36,324 bases of DNA from an uncultured Pelagibacteraceae bacterium (GCA_902530635.1 CACABC010000008.1:1-36324); one strand, 5' to 3'. Positions 8,744-17,766 are shown, counted from the stretch's first letter. The notes: a model not told the origin generated them from the letters alone. Program-made: numbers and translations.

Positions 8744-9790
8744 ATGAAATTTAAAATGAAAAAGTTACTAGCATTCACGGTACTAGTGTCAGCTTTTCTT
8801 ATAACTTTTGCTGTTAATGCAAAAGTGGTTGATGTTGGTCAAGGATTGTCAATTAATATTCCATCAAATACAAATTATTTCCAAATTCGTTTGGAAAAAA
8901 TTAGATTAGAATTTTCTGAAATATCTGACATGTTAGATGATTTTAAAAGTTTAGGCTTCGAAGGGAATTCACAGTTAACAATTATATCAGACAATAATAA
9001 ACATCTTAAACTTTGGAAACATCTGTCTAATAAAAAAGATTTTGAAAAGTTAAAAAAAAATTATTGGGACAAGTATATGGAAATTTTTACTAGTAAAGAA
9101 ATAGAAGATTACCTAGATGCTTATTTTGAAAAAAAAGGAAAAGATCCTTCCAAAATGTCGGAAAAACAAATAAAGAAGGAAATTGAAAAATTTATGAATA
9201 GTAAAGACTTTCTAAAAAAATTGGAGGACATGACAAGTTCTATTACAAATAAATTTAATAAAGAATTTGCTTATGAAATCGGCACAACTTTTTTAGTTTT
9301 AACATCTGATAAAGAATTTCCTATAAAAGACTTAGTAGGTAATAAAACACCTTCCATGTTAAAAAAAGATATTAAAGATCTTATAAAAGAGGCATCAAAA
9401 AATGACTCCATGATGAAACCTTATACGAAATGGAAATTTGAAATAAAAAAAAATCATAGTGGAGTTTTATACCTTTATTCAGATGACCCATTACCCCAAG
9501 CAATAGAAACTACAGAAAAAGGTTCCCAGTCTGAGGTGTTCATTACAACGAATAATAATAAGCTCTTTGCAATTAGCAGTTCTTGCTACACTAATTGTAA
9601 AAAAAAAGGAGAAATATTTAAAATGATAAGCGCTTCTGGCCTGTACGACAGAAAAATTAAAAAAAATATTGGTAAAGATAATTCATCTGATAATTTAGTT
9701 AATAGCTTAAATGAATTAAATCAACTTTACGAAAGTGGTGCATTAACTAAAGAAGAGTTTGAAAAAGCTAAAAAGAAACTGCTTAACTAA
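8744..9790 (+). CDS. Secreted lysine-rich protein of unknown function with SHOCT-like tail
   Basis: The 348-residue product has a signal peptide (MKFKMKKLLAFTVLVSAFLI.. to ..FAVNA) and is otherwise hydrophilic and lysine-rich, with helical stretches such as KMSEKQIKKEIEKFMN. Two cysteines sit close together in SSCYTNCKKK (~275). The C-terminus (LNELNQLYESGALTKEEFEK..) is a SHOCT-like segment matching that of the preceding gene, so the two may be functionally linked. No Shine-Dalgarno sequence decides between ATG 8744 and ATG 8756; the upstream TTG at 8729 is unlikely. The stop lies 1 nt from the convergent etfA stop. Function unknown. Confidence 0.65.
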   Translation: MKFKMKKLLAFTVLVSAFLITFAVNAKVVDVGQGLSINIPSNTNYFQIRLEKIRLEFSEISDMLDDFKSLGFEGNSQLTIISDNNKHLKLWKHLSNKKDFEKLKKNYWDKYMEIFTSKEIEDYLDAYFEKKGKDPSKMSEKQIKKEIEKFMNSKDFLKKLEDMTSSITNKFNKEFAYEIGTTFLVLTSDKEFPIKDLVGNKTPSMLKKDIKDLIKEASKNDSMMKPYTKWKFEIKKNHSGVLYLYSDDPLPQAIETTEKGSQSEVFITTNNNKLFAISSSCYTNCKKKGEIFKMISASGLYDRKIKKNIGKDNSSDNLVNSLNELNQLYESGALTKEEFEKAKKKLLN

Positions 9791-9791
9791 A

Positions 9792-10745
9792 TTATTTTTG
9801 TATAGTATTAAGTTTATTGAGTTCTGATAAAAATTCTGGAAGGGCTTTAAATAAATCTGCTTCTAAACCATAATCAGCAATACTAAATATCGGAGCTTCT
9901 CCGTCTTTGTTGATTGCGACAATTATTTTGCTCTCTTTCATACCAGCTAAATGCTGAATGGCTCCTGAAATTCCAACAGCAATATATAAATCTGGAACGA
10001 CTACTTTTCCTGTTTGTCCTACTTGATGATCGTTACTTATATAACCTGCATCAACAGCTGCACGTGATGCGCCTACTGCTGCATTTAATTTATCTGCAAT
10101 ATCAGTTATTAATTTAAAGTTTTCTCCACTTTCCAATCCTCTGCCGCCAGATACAACTATTCTAGCAGTTCCTAATTCAGGTCTTTCTGATTTAGTCTCT
10201 TCTCTTTTAATAAATTTTGAAAAATTCGGAACATCGACTGCTTCGGCCTTTTCAATTTGTGCAGATCCTCCTATTTTAGGAGCAGGTTCAAAAGAAGTTG
10301 GTCTAATTGTTACGCATCTTTTTTTATCATTGCTTTTAACTGTAGCAAAAGCATTTCCTGCATAAATTGGTCTGACAAAAGTATCAGGTCCATTTACTTT
10401 TATTACATCACTCACTTGTGAGATATCTAATGCAGCTGCAACTCTTGGCATAAAGTTTTTTCCAAATGTATTTGCTGATGCAACAATATGATCGTATTTT
10501 TCAGAATGCTTTGTTACGAGCGGCGCTAAGTTTTCAGGTAAATAATTTTGATAATTAGGAGAGTCACAATGTAAAACTTTTTTTACTGAAGGCACTGCAG
10601 CAACTTCTTTGGCTACGTTTTCAGATCCACTTCCAGCAACCAAAACATGAACTTCAGCATCGATTTTAGATGCTGCTGTTATTGCATTCAAAGTAAATGG
10701 TTTAAGATTTTTATTATTATGTTCTGCTATCAATAGTACTGACAT
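9792..10745 (-). CDS. etfA: Electron transfer flavoprotein alpha subunit
   Basis: The 317-residue FAD-binding alpha subunit forms a heterodimer with EtfB and shuttles electrons from flavin dehydrogenases to ETF-QO. The C-terminal FAD domain is plain: RIVVSGGRGL (~195), VGASRAAVDAGYISNDHQVG (~225), GQTGKVVVPDLYIAVGISGA and INKDGEAPIFSIADYGLEAD. The N-terminal domain opens with [11 protein letters not shown]. Length is normal (~310). Its ATG overlaps the etfB stop (TAATG). Together with the upstream dehydrogenase gene it forms a compact donor-to-ETF operon. Confidence 0.95.
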   Translation of the reverse strand: MSVLLIAEHNNKNLKPFTLNAITAASKIDAEVHVLVAGSGSENVAKEVAAVPSVKKVLHCDSPNYQNYLPENLAPLVTKHSEKYDHIVASANTFGKNFMPRVAAALDISQVSDVIKVNGPDTFVRPIYAGNAFATVKSNDKKRCVTIRPTSFEPAPKIGGSAQIEKAEAVDVPNFSKFIKREETKSERPELGTARIVVSGGRGLESGENFKLITDIADKLNAAVGASRAAVDAGYISNDHQVGQTGKVVVPDLYIAVGISGAIQHLAGMKESKIIVAINKDGEAPIFSIADYGLEADLFKALPEFLSELNKLNTIQK

Positions 10746-11494
10746 TAAATTACCTTCGCCTCATTTTTAAGTTTGCTTACTAATTCTGCAACATTTGCAA
10801 CTTTAATTCCTGCTTTTCTTTTTGGTGGTTCCTCTACTTTCAATTGCTGAACTCTATTTGCAATATCTACTCCTAAATCTTTTGCAACCAATTGGTCAAT
10901 TGGTTTCTTCTTCGCTTTCATTATATTTGGTAAAGATGCATATCGAGGTTCATTAAGTCTTAAATCACAAGTAACCACCGCTGGTAAATTTACCTCGACT
11001 GTTTCTAAACCTTCATCGATTTCTCTCACTATTTCCACGCTCTTATCTTTTAAAGTCACTTTTGAACTAAAAGTTGCTTGAGGCCAATTAAGCATTGCAG
11101 CTAACATTTGTCCTGTTTGATTGCAATCATCGTCAATAGCTTGTTTGCCTAAGAAAACCATATCAGGTTTTTCTTTCTCAACTATTTTTTTTAAAATTTT
11201 TGCAATACCTAGTGGCTCAATATAAGTATCAGATTTGACATGTATTCCTCTATCTGCTCCAACCGCCAATGCTTTACGAACAGTTTCTTGAGCTTTGTCT
11301 TCACCGATTGTAACAGCGACAACCTCTTTTACTTTTCCAGACTCTTTTAGTTTAACTGATTCTTCAGTAGCATTATCATCGGGAGGGTTAGTTGACATTT
11401 TTACATTGTCCGTATGAACTCCAGAGCCGTCCTCTTTAACTCTAATCTGAACGTTGTAATCAATAACTCTTTTTACTGCGACTAATATTTTCAT
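10745..11494 (-). CDS. etfB: Electron transfer flavoprotein beta subunit
   Basis: The 249-residue beta subunit binds AMP and provides the docking surface for dehydrogenases. Visible marks are the N-terminus [20 protein letters not shown], the segment [16 protein letters not shown], and the family signature [21 protein letters not shown] (~165-187) followed by NIMKAKKKP. Length is typical. The start codon directly abuts the stop of the secreted-protein gene upstream (TAA then ATG), and the stop overlaps the etfA start, so all are probably one transcript. Confidence 0.95.
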   Translation of the reverse strand: MKILVAVKRVIDYNVQIRVKEDGSGVHTDNVKMSTNPPDDNATEESVKLKESGKVKEVVAVTIGEDKAQETVRKALAVGADRGIHVKSDTYIEPLGIAKILKKIVEKEKPDMVFLGKQAIDDDCNQTGQMLAAMLNWPQATFSSKVTLKDKSVEIVREIDEGLETVEVNLPAVVTCDLRLNEPRYASLPNIMKAKKKPIDQLVAKDLGVDIANRVQQLKVEEPPKRKAGIKVANVAELVSKLKNEAKVI

Positions 11495-12028
11495 TTAGTG
11501 AGATACCATTTTGGTGAAACCTTTTTTTGGGCAATAAGTATAACTATTATCATCGACTATTTTTCCATCTAATTTAGCTTTTGACCATCTAAAAGTTAAG
11601 CATTTTTTTTCATTACCAATTTTTTTTATTTTAATAGTCTTTTTATAAGCTCTGGTTTTGCTTGAATAAATATAGGTAGATGTAAATTCTCTTTTTTCAC
11701 CCTCTTTCCAATTTCCTAAAGGAAATTTACAGCCATTTTTTATATAAATTAATCCTTTTTTTTCATATCTGCTATCCATCACTCTTCCTAAACATTGGCC
11801 ATCATTTGTTTTAGCAAATAATTGAATTTTCGAACCTCTTTTTCTTTCGTAAACTTGGACCACTTCACCGGTTCTTTTATTTTTCCAATCCATAGGACCA
11901 GTAACTTTAAGTTTACCACTGTGTTGTCTTTCCTTTGCGGTAAATAATTCTAGGGGAATGGATCTTTCATTTGCAAAAGACTTGTTTGGTAAAGCAAATA
12001 TTAGACAAATTAATATTAACTTTTTCAT
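11495..12028 (-). CDS. Small secreted protein of unknown function inside the ETF operon
   Basis: I do not recognise this 177-residue protein. It begins with a signal peptide (MKKLILICLIFALPNKSFA, then NERSIPLELF). The mature part is basic and probably beta-rich, with four cysteines (in DGQCLGR, NGCKFPLG, KKCLTFRW and YTYCPKKG) that could form two periplasmic disulfides. Its ATG overlaps the dehydrogenase stop (TAATG at 12026-12030) and its TAA abuts the etfB ATG. It is therefore embedded between a cytoplasmic flavoprotein dehydrogenase and its electron acceptor. The position may reflect only genome compaction. Confidence 0.7.
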   Translation of the reverse strand: MKKLILICLIFALPNKSFANERSIPLELFTAKERQHSGKLKVTGPMDWKNKRTGEVVQVYERKRGSKIQLFAKTNDGQCLGRVMDSRYEKKGLIYIKNGCKFPLGNWKEGEKREFTSTYIYSSKTRAYKKTIKIKKIGNEKKCLTFRWSKAKLDGKIVDDNSYTYCPKKGFTKMVSH

Positions 12029-14460
12029 TATGCTCTAAGTAATTTATTTTCAGAATCGTAAGGAGAGTCCTCGATAATCGAAACCTCGTGCATTTTACCC
12101 AATATATCTATTTTTAGTTTTTGTCCAACTTTAGCAAGCTCAGGTTTTACCATACCTAATGCAATTGATTTGTTTAATCTAAAACCAAAGTCTCCTCCGG
12201 TAGCTCTACCGACGACCGATCCGTTTTCATATATAGGATTGTTACCAAGTACATCAGCATCTGAAACACCATGAATTTCCATGGTTACTAATTTATTTGA
12301 AAAGCCTTTTGCTCTCCATTTATCTAATGCCGCACGACCAATAAAATCTCCTTTATTTGGGTGTATAAATCTATCTAACCCAGACTCGTAAGGGGCATAT
12401 TCAATTGAAAGTTCTGTACCAACTAGCTTATATGATTTTTCAACTCTCAAACTGTTCATAGCTCTTATACCATAAGGCTTTAGATTAAATTCTTTCCCAG
12501 CTTCCATTACTTTATCAAAGATATGATTTTGATATTCAATTGGATGATGCAATTCCCAGCCGAGTTCACCAACAAAATTTACTCTCATAGCATTACAAGG
12601 TGCTAAACCGATATTTATGTTTTGAGCACTTAGCCATTTAAATTTTTCATTCGAAAAATCTGTTTTAGAAACTTTTTGCATAAGTTTTCTTGCTTTAGGT
12701 CCAGATACAACTAATACACCCATGCTATTGGTTAAATTTTCAAATTGAACAGATCCATCTTTTGGCATCCACTTTTGGATCCAATCATGATCTAATCTTT
12801 GATAGGCACCGGCTGAAACTAAATAAAAACTATCTTCAGCTTCTCTCATTATTGTAAATTCAGAATGAACACCACCTTTTGTATTAAGTGCATGACAAAG
12901 ATTTATTCTTCCAATTTTTTTTGGGAGTTTATTGGCTACTAGTTTATCTAAAAATTCTTCAGCTCCAGGACCTTTAATTCTGCACTTGCCAAATGCAGAC
13001 ATATCCAATAGTCCAACATTTTCTCTGACGTTCTTACATTCTTTTTCAACACTTTTAAACCAATTCGATCTTCTGAATGACCAATCATCTTCTTGTTTTT
13101 CTCCATCAGTTGCAAAAAAATTTGGTCTCTCCCAACCAAACTTTTGTCCAAACACTGCTCCAAGTTTTTTCATTCGATCGTAACAAGGTGCCTGTCTTAA
13201 CGGCCTTCCTGCTTCACGTTCTTCATCTGGATAATGAATAGTAAATACATTTGCATAAGCCTCTTCATTTTTTTCCATTAAATAAGATTTAGTTACATAA
13301 GATCCATATCTTCTAGGATCTACGCCAAGCATATCTATTGTTGGCTCACCATCTATAATCCATTCTGCTAATTGCCAACCAGCGCCGCCTGCTGCGGTAA
13401 TTCCAAAACTGTGTCCGTCATTAATCCAAAAATTTTTCAATCCCCAAGCTGGTCCTACTAATGGACTTCCATCTGGTGTGTAACAAATGGCACCATTATA
13501 AACTTTTTTTACACCAACTTCGCCAAACGCAGGCACTCTTTTAATTGCACCTTCGATATGTGGTGATAATCTATCTAAATCCTCTTGAAATAATTCGTAT
13601 TCACTATCTTTTGATGGACCGTCTACATAACAACACGGTGCTCCTTTTTCATATGGGCCTAAAATAAATCCACCTGCTTCTTCTCTCATATACCATGAGT
13701 TATCACTATCTCTTAAAACTCCCATCTCTGGTTTTTTTTCTTTTTGTCTTTTTTGGACTTCCGGATGAGGTTCTGTAACAATATATTGATGCTCAACTGG
13801 TATAGCGGGTATTTCGATACCAACCATCTGTCCGGTTTGCCTTGCGAAATTTCCGCTGCAAGATACAACATGTTCGCATGAGATGGATCCTTTGTCTGTT
13901 TCAACAGTCCAACCATCTATTGTTTGTTTAATTCCAACAACTGTTGTGTTCCTATAAATTTCTGCTCCATAATTTCTTGCACCTGTTGCTAATGCTTGGG
14001 TTAGATCTGCAGGTTGAATATAACCATCTTCAGGATGTTGAATTGCGCCTTCAAGACCTTCAATATTACATAGCGGCCAAATTTCTTTTACTTGTTCTGG
14101 TTTTAAAAATTTTACTTTTACACCAATTGTTTTTGCAACTCCTGCATACTGATGATATTCGTCCATTCTATCTTTTGTTTGAGCTAAACGTATATTTGAA
14201 ACAACACTAAAACCAACTTTTTTACCTGTTTCTTTTTCTAAAGACTTATAAAGTTGAACGGCATATCTGTGCAACTGTCCTACAGAATAGCTCATATTAA
14301 AAAGTGGAAGTAAACCTGCCGCGTGCCAAGTTGAGCCTGAGGTAAGTTCTTTTCTTTCAACTAAAACAACATCCGTCCAACCTTTTTTAGCTAAATGATA
14401 CAGTGTGCTTACTCCTACTGCACCACCGCCTACTACTACAACTTTAGCTTTAGATTTCAT
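12028..14460 (-). CDS. Dimethylglycine/sarcosine dehydrogenase-type FAD protein with GcvT domain
   Basis: The 810-residue two-domain enzyme oxidatively demethylates an N-methylated glycine, with transfer of the one-carbon unit to tetrahydrofolate and electrons to ETF. The N-terminal DAO-type FAD domain (~5-370) has VVVVGGGAVGVSTLYHLAKKG and the STWHAAGLL motif, whose His46 matches the position used for covalent FAD in the DMGDH/sarcosine dehydrogenase family. A FAO_M linker (~375-430) is followed by a GcvT folate-binding domain (~450-700) and a GcvT C-terminal domain (~710-800, with GRATGGDFGFRLNKSIALG). The etfBA genes in the same operon fit this role. Sequence inspection cannot decide between dimethylglycine and sarcosine as substrate. 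Confidence 0.88.
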   Translation of the reverse strand: MKSKAKVVVVGGGAVGVSTLYHLAKKGWTDVVLVERKELTSGSTWHAAGLLPLFNMSYSVGQLHRYAVQLYKSLEKETGKKVGFSVVSNIRLAQTKDRMDEYHQYAGVAKTIGVKVKFLKPEQVKEIWPLCNIEGLEGAIQHPEDGYIQPADLTQALATGARNYGAEIYRNTTVVGIKQTIDGWTVETDKGSISCEHVVSCSGNFARQTGQMVGIEIPAIPVEHQYIVTEPHPEVQKRQKEKKPEMGVLRDSDNSWYMREEAGGFILGPYEKGAPCCYVDGPSKDSEYELFQEDLDRLSPHIEGAIKRVPAFGEVGVKKVYNGAICYTPDGSPLVGPAWGLKNFWINDGHSFGITAAGGAGWQLAEWIIDGEPTIDMLGVDPRRYGSYVTKSYLMEKNEEAYANVFTIHYPDEEREAGRPLRQAPCYDRMKKLGAVFGQKFGWERPNFFATDGEKQEDDWSFRRSNWFKSVEKECKNVRENVGLLDMSAFGKCRIKGPGAEEFLDKLVANKLPKKIGRINLCHALNTKGGVHSEFTIMREAEDSFYLVSAGAYQRLDHDWIQKWMPKDGSVQFENLTNSMGVLVVSGPKARKLMQKVSKTDFSNEKFKWLSAQNINIGLAPCNAMRVNFVGELGWELHHPIEYQNHIFDKVMEAGKEFNLKPYGIRAMNSLRVEKSYKLVGTELSIEYAPYESGLDRFIHPNKGDFIGRAALDKWRAKGFSNKLVTMEIHGVSDADVLGNNPIYENGSVVGRATGGDFGFRLNKSIALGMVKPELAKVGQKLKIDILGKMHEVSIIEDSPYDSENKLLRA

Positions 14461-14503
14461 GGATCGAGAATATGATATGTTGCTAAAGATTTAAATGATT
14501 AAA

Positions 14504-14528
14504 ATTGGCTATTTTTCCTTAGACCAAT
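14504..14528 (-). terminator. Weak hairpin at the end of the lipoprotein gene
   Basis: ATTGG (14504-14508) pairs with CCAAT (14524-14528) across a 15-nt loop that contains the lipoprotein gene's stop codon. On the minus strand it is followed by a short U-run (complement of 14501-14504 and neighbours). The 5-bp stem is weak. Confidence 0.22.
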
Positions 14529-14931
14529 AGGAATAACGCTGTTTGTTTGCTGGAAATGCATCTTTTTCATTTACACTTTTTATTTCTTTCAAATGTAAAA
14601 CCCATCGAGTTTTTGCTTTCACACCTTTGGATTGTAAATTATTTTTTCTCTCAATAACATTATTTTTTAACGAATTTGATTTATCTAAAACCGAAGTCTC
14701 AATTGAGTCAATTTTTTTGACTATTTTTTGTTTTTCTCTTTTAAAAATGTGTTCAATCGGAAACTTGCCGGTATGATGTTTTACCCCATAACTGAATCCG
14801 GTAGACGCCGCAGAATAAGCCAAATTTCCTTGAGATGCAGTTGCCGCTGGTCCAATCATTGGAGCTAAAGATGCTTGATAGCATCCGGGCAGAAAAAGTA
14901 ATAAAATTATAAAAGTTACTATTCTTTTCAT
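14509..14931 (-). CDS. Small lipoprotein, unknown function (paralogue of 15043-15420)
   Basis: The 140-residue product starts with a lipoprotein signal (MKRIVTFIILLLFLPGC) ending in the lipobox LPGC, so Cys17 should be lipidated. The mature N-terminus (YQASLAPMIGPAATASQGNL) and the following AASTGFSYGVKHHTGKFPIE resemble the neighbouring lipoprotein closely. A charged, lysine-rich and probably helical C-terminal half follows. The start is taken at the ATG 14931; an in-frame GTG at 14946 gives an implausible extension before the signal. Function unknown. Confidence 0.7.
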   Translation of the reverse strand: MKRIVTFIILLLFLPGCYQASLAPMIGPAATASQGNLAYSAASTGFSYGVKHHTGKFPIEHIFKREKQKIVKKIDSIETSVLDKSNSLKNNVIERKNNLQSKGVKAKTRWVLHLKEIKSVNEKDAFPANKQRYSYWSKEK

Positions 14932-15042
14932 AACTGTCGATAGCACAAAAGTTAAATTTTGAAAGAAAATATTTATGAATTTAGATTTCTAATTGTTACT
15001 TAAATATTAAAAATAAATTAAAAGTTGTATTTATATTTTTAT

Positions 15043-15420
15043 TTAGTTTTTATTTTTTGCAGGAAAAATTTTCTTATGTTGTTTTTCTATTCTTACTTGT
15101 AAGTTTAAACCCACAAGTTGTTTTCTTGTTTTGTTTAAGCTTTCAGCAACAATAGCGCAAAGCTTGTTGCTTTGTTTACATGGACGAATTTTTGCTTTAG
15201 TATTATCTAAAGTCTGTATTTGTTTTTCGCTTAAAACGTGTTCTAAGGGTGTTTTGCCAGTTTGTTTTTTAACAACATGATTAATTGTAGTTGAAGCAGC
15301 AGTTTGATGTAGTTTACCCGAAGCTACTCCCGTTGCTGGCCCCACCATTGTTAAAGAGTTGGTGTAGCAACCAGACAGAAAAAATCCAAAAAATAATAAA
15401 CTAATTACTTTCCTTAACAT
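15043..15420 (-). CDS. Small lipoprotein, unknown function (paralogue of 14509-14931)
   Basis: The 125-residue product has a lipoprotein signal (MLRKVISLLFFGFFLSGC) with lipobox LSGC. The mature start TMVGPATGVASGKLHQTAAS and KKQTGKTPLEHVLS align with the adjacent lipoprotein as GPA(T/A)..AS(Q/G)..L...AAST....V...TGK.P.EH. A purine-rich GGGAGAGGA just upstream of ATG 15420 supports this start over the longer frame to 15435. The C-terminal half differs from its neighbour and has two cysteines in RPCKQSNKLCA. The two genes look like an old tandem duplication. Function unknown. Confidence 0.7.
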   Translation of the reverse strand: MLRKVISLLFFGFFLSGCYTNSLTMVGPATGVASGKLHQTAASTTINHVVKKQTGKTPLEHVLSEKQIQTLDNTKAKIRPCKQSNKLCAIVAESLNKTRKQLVGLNLQVRIEKQHKKIFPAKNKN

Positions 15421-15505
15421 TTTCCTCTCCCTCAAAACGAATCAATCACAAAACTTTTCGTAAATATACAGAATTTTTGGACTTAAATACAACCTGAAGT
15501 TTATG

Positions 15506-16456
15506 CTAATTTAAAAGCCTTTTTGGTTTGCTTTTTAGACAGGAATCTAAATTTTCCATCATTTGATCAAAAAAAATAGAATAGTTTTCTTCTGTAACAT
15601 ACCCGAGATGAGGCGTAAGCAAAGCGTTAGGTAAAAATCTTAGTTTGTGATCTTGAGGCAGTGGTTCAATGTTATAAACATCGAGACCTGCACCAGCAAT
15701 ATAGTCTTCCTCCAATGCAATAATCAAATCTTTCTCATTTACAATTGGACCTCTTGAAGTATTAATTAAAAAACTAGTTTTTTTCATTATTTTAAATTCT
15801 TTTTCTGTAATAAGATTTTTGTATCGTTCACCCAAAACTACATGTAAAGATATTATATCCGATTGTTTCAAAAGTTCTTCTTTACTCATTGGCAGTACCC
15901 CAAGTTTGTTAGCCTCGGTTAAATTTAAATTTTCACTCCATGCTACAACTTGCATTCCAAATGCTTTTCCAATTTTTGCAACCTGAGACCCGATTTTTCC
16001 AAGGCCTATCAGTCCTAAGATTTTTCCTTTTAACTCTGAACCAATAGTATTTTGCCAATAACCTTGAAACATATTATCGATCTCTTGCTTCATATTTCTC
16101 ATTAGTCCGAGTATTAGAGTCCAAGTAATTTCTGCTGTTGGATTAGAATTAATATCTGTTCCACAAACAATAATTTTTCTTTTTTTAGCTTCTTCTAAAT
16201 CAATTGATTTATTTCTCATACCACTAGTCATAATATATTTTAGATTTTTCATGCTTTCTATTAAGGACTTTGTAATAGGTGTTCTCTCTCTCATTATAAA
16301 AATAGCATCAAATTCCTCTAAAGCTGTGGAGGCCTCATTTTCATTCATAAATGGATGATTAAAAATTGTGAATTCGTATTTATCTTTATATTGTGTTATA
16401 TCAACAAATTCTTTAAAAATATTTTGATAATCATCTAATACAGCTATTTTTATCAT
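15506..16456 (-). CDS. NAD(P)-dependent D-2-hydroxyacid dehydrogenase
   Basis: The 316-residue protein belongs to the D-isomer-specific 2-hydroxyacid dehydrogenase family, which interconverts 2-oxo acids and D-2-hydroxy acids. The nucleotide-binding motif is GLIGLGKIGSQVAKIG (~150). Catalytic residues are visible: Arg in INTSRGP, Glu in DVYNIEP and His in TPHLGY. The residue after the second beta strand lies in VAWSENL rather than the usual acidic NAD motif, so cofactor preference is uncertain. It directly follows the D-amino-acid dehydrogenase gene with no spacer, which suggests action on the 2-oxo acid that enzyme releases. The exact substrate cannot be read from sequence. Confidence 0.85.
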   Translation of the reverse strand: MIKIAVLDDYQNIFKEFVDITQYKDKYEFTIFNHPFMNENEASTALEEFDAIFIMRERTPITKSLIESMKNLKYIMTSGMRNKSIDLEEAKKRKIIVCGTDINSNPTAEITWTLILGLMRNMKQEIDNMFQGYWQNTIGSELKGKILGLIGLGKIGSQVAKIGKAFGMQVVAWSENLNLTEANKLGVLPMSKEELLKQSDIISLHVVLGERYKNLITEKEFKIMKKTSFLINTSRGPIVNEKDLIIALEEDYIAGAGLDVYNIEPLPQDHKLRFLPNALLTPHLGYVTEENYSIFFDQMMENLDSCLKSKPKRLLN

Positions 16457-17704
16457 CTAAATAAATCTTGATGAACTATAAGCTGATAAGTCCAAATTAG
16501 TTTTTTCATTTGTCAAAACTCCTGAAATTACTTTTCCTGTTATAGCTCCAAGTGTCCAACCTAAATGTTGATGACCAAAAGCATAAACTATATTTTTATT
16601 ATTTTTTGATGGTCCCAAAACCGGTAAAAAATCGGGAAGGGTTGGACGAAATCCTAACCATTCATCTTGATAATCCTTTAATTGTGGGAGTAGTTCTTTT
16701 GCGCATCTTACAATGTAATCAATTCTTTTTTTTGAGATGGGATTTTTTAAACCACCAAATTCTACAGTGCCTACCGCTCTTAATCCTTGATTCATTGGAG
16801 TCAAACCAAATCCTCTATCTAAAAAAATTACCGGTCTACTAATTAATTTTTCCATACCTTTAAAATGAACATGGTAACCTCTCTCAGTGTCTAGAGGTAT
16901 TTTTTCTCCAAGTTGATCGGTGAATTTTTTAGAAAAAGCTCCACATGCAATAACAGATTTTTCAAATTTGAATTGATTTTTTTCAGTTTTAATTAATGTT
17001 TCATTTAGATTTGTTTGTTTAACTAACTCAACATTTTCTTTAACAAATTTTCCTCCCTTCTTGATAAATAATTCAAATATTTTTTTTACAATACCTTGAG
17101 GATCTTTTGCATGGTAAGCATAGTCATAGTAAGCGCCGCCTGCAAAAACTGGTTTAAGGTTTGGTTCAAGTTCTAAAATTTCTTTAGTCGTCAATAATTT
17201 TTGTTTTACACCAAGATCTTCTCTAACCTTAATTTCCAATTCTCTGCTTTTTAAATTTTGATTTGTCCAAACATAGATGATTCCTTTTTTTTCAACTAAA
17301 TCCGATATATCGATTTCTTCAAAAATCTCATCGTACGCATCTAATGAAAGATTTAAAATTTGATGCATGTATTTAGCTGTATGTAACATTGATTTTTTAT
17401 TACAATTTTTTAGATATCCTAATATCCAAGGCAACATTTTTGGAACGTAATTCCATTTTAAAGCTAACGGTCCATAAGAACTAAGAAGCATTTTGGGAAT
17501 ATCGTATAAAATATCAGGTCTATTCAGTTGTAACACAGCGTATGGAGAAAAATGCCCTGCGTTACCGTAGGAAGCCATACTTCCTGGATCTTTTGAGTCA
17601 AAAATTGTTGTAGGAATATTTTTTTTTAATGTCTGAAGACCAATGCAAACCCCTTGGATACCTGCACCAACTATTCCAACTGATGAGCAACCATTAACAG
17701 ACAT
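16457..17704 (-). CDS. DadA-like FAD-dependent D-amino-acid dehydrogenase
   Basis: The 415-residue DAO-fold flavoprotein resembles DadA, which oxidises D-amino acids to 2-oxo acids and ammonia and passes electrons to the respiratory chain. The N-terminal FAD motif is VGIVGAGIQGVCIGLQTLKK, followed by PGSMASYGNAGHFSPYAVLQ, characteristic of the DadA group. The C-terminal motif WLGFRPTLPDFLPVLGPSK.. and FGHQHLGWTLGAITGK close the FAD site. It shares an operon with the D-hydroxyacid dehydrogenase. A related 4-hydroxyproline or N-methyl amino-acid oxidising role is possible given the other methylated-amine genes. Confidence 0.8.
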   Translation of the reverse strand: MSVNGCSSVGIVGAGIQGVCIGLQTLKKNIPTTIFDSKDPGSMASYGNAGHFSPYAVLQLNRPDILYDIPKMLLSSYGPLALKWNYVPKMLPWILGYLKNCNKKSMLHTAKYMHQILNLSLDAYDEIFEEIDISDLVEKKGIIYVWTNQNLKSRELEIKVREDLGVKQKLLTTKEILELEPNLKPVFAGGAYYDYAYHAKDPQGIVKKIFELFIKKGGKFVKENVELVKQTNLNETLIKTEKNQFKFEKSVIACGAFSKKFTDQLGEKIPLDTERGYHVHFKGMEKLISRPVIFLDRGFGLTPMNQGLRAVGTVEFGGLKNPISKKRIDYIVRCAKELLPQLKDYQDEWLGFRPTLPDFLPVLGPSKNNKNIVYAFGHQHLGWTLGAITGKVISGVLTNEKTNLDLSAYSSSRFI

Positions 17705-17766
17705 AATAAATAAGTCTTAAGATAATTTTTTCTTAATTTAACTGTGGTGAATTGTACTGCTTTTTA

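Noticed and set aside
12932-14210. Overlapping open frames on both strands within the dehydrogenase gene
   Set aside because: They are fully inside the 810-residue gene, have low-complexity composition and no ribosome binding sites or recognisable domains.
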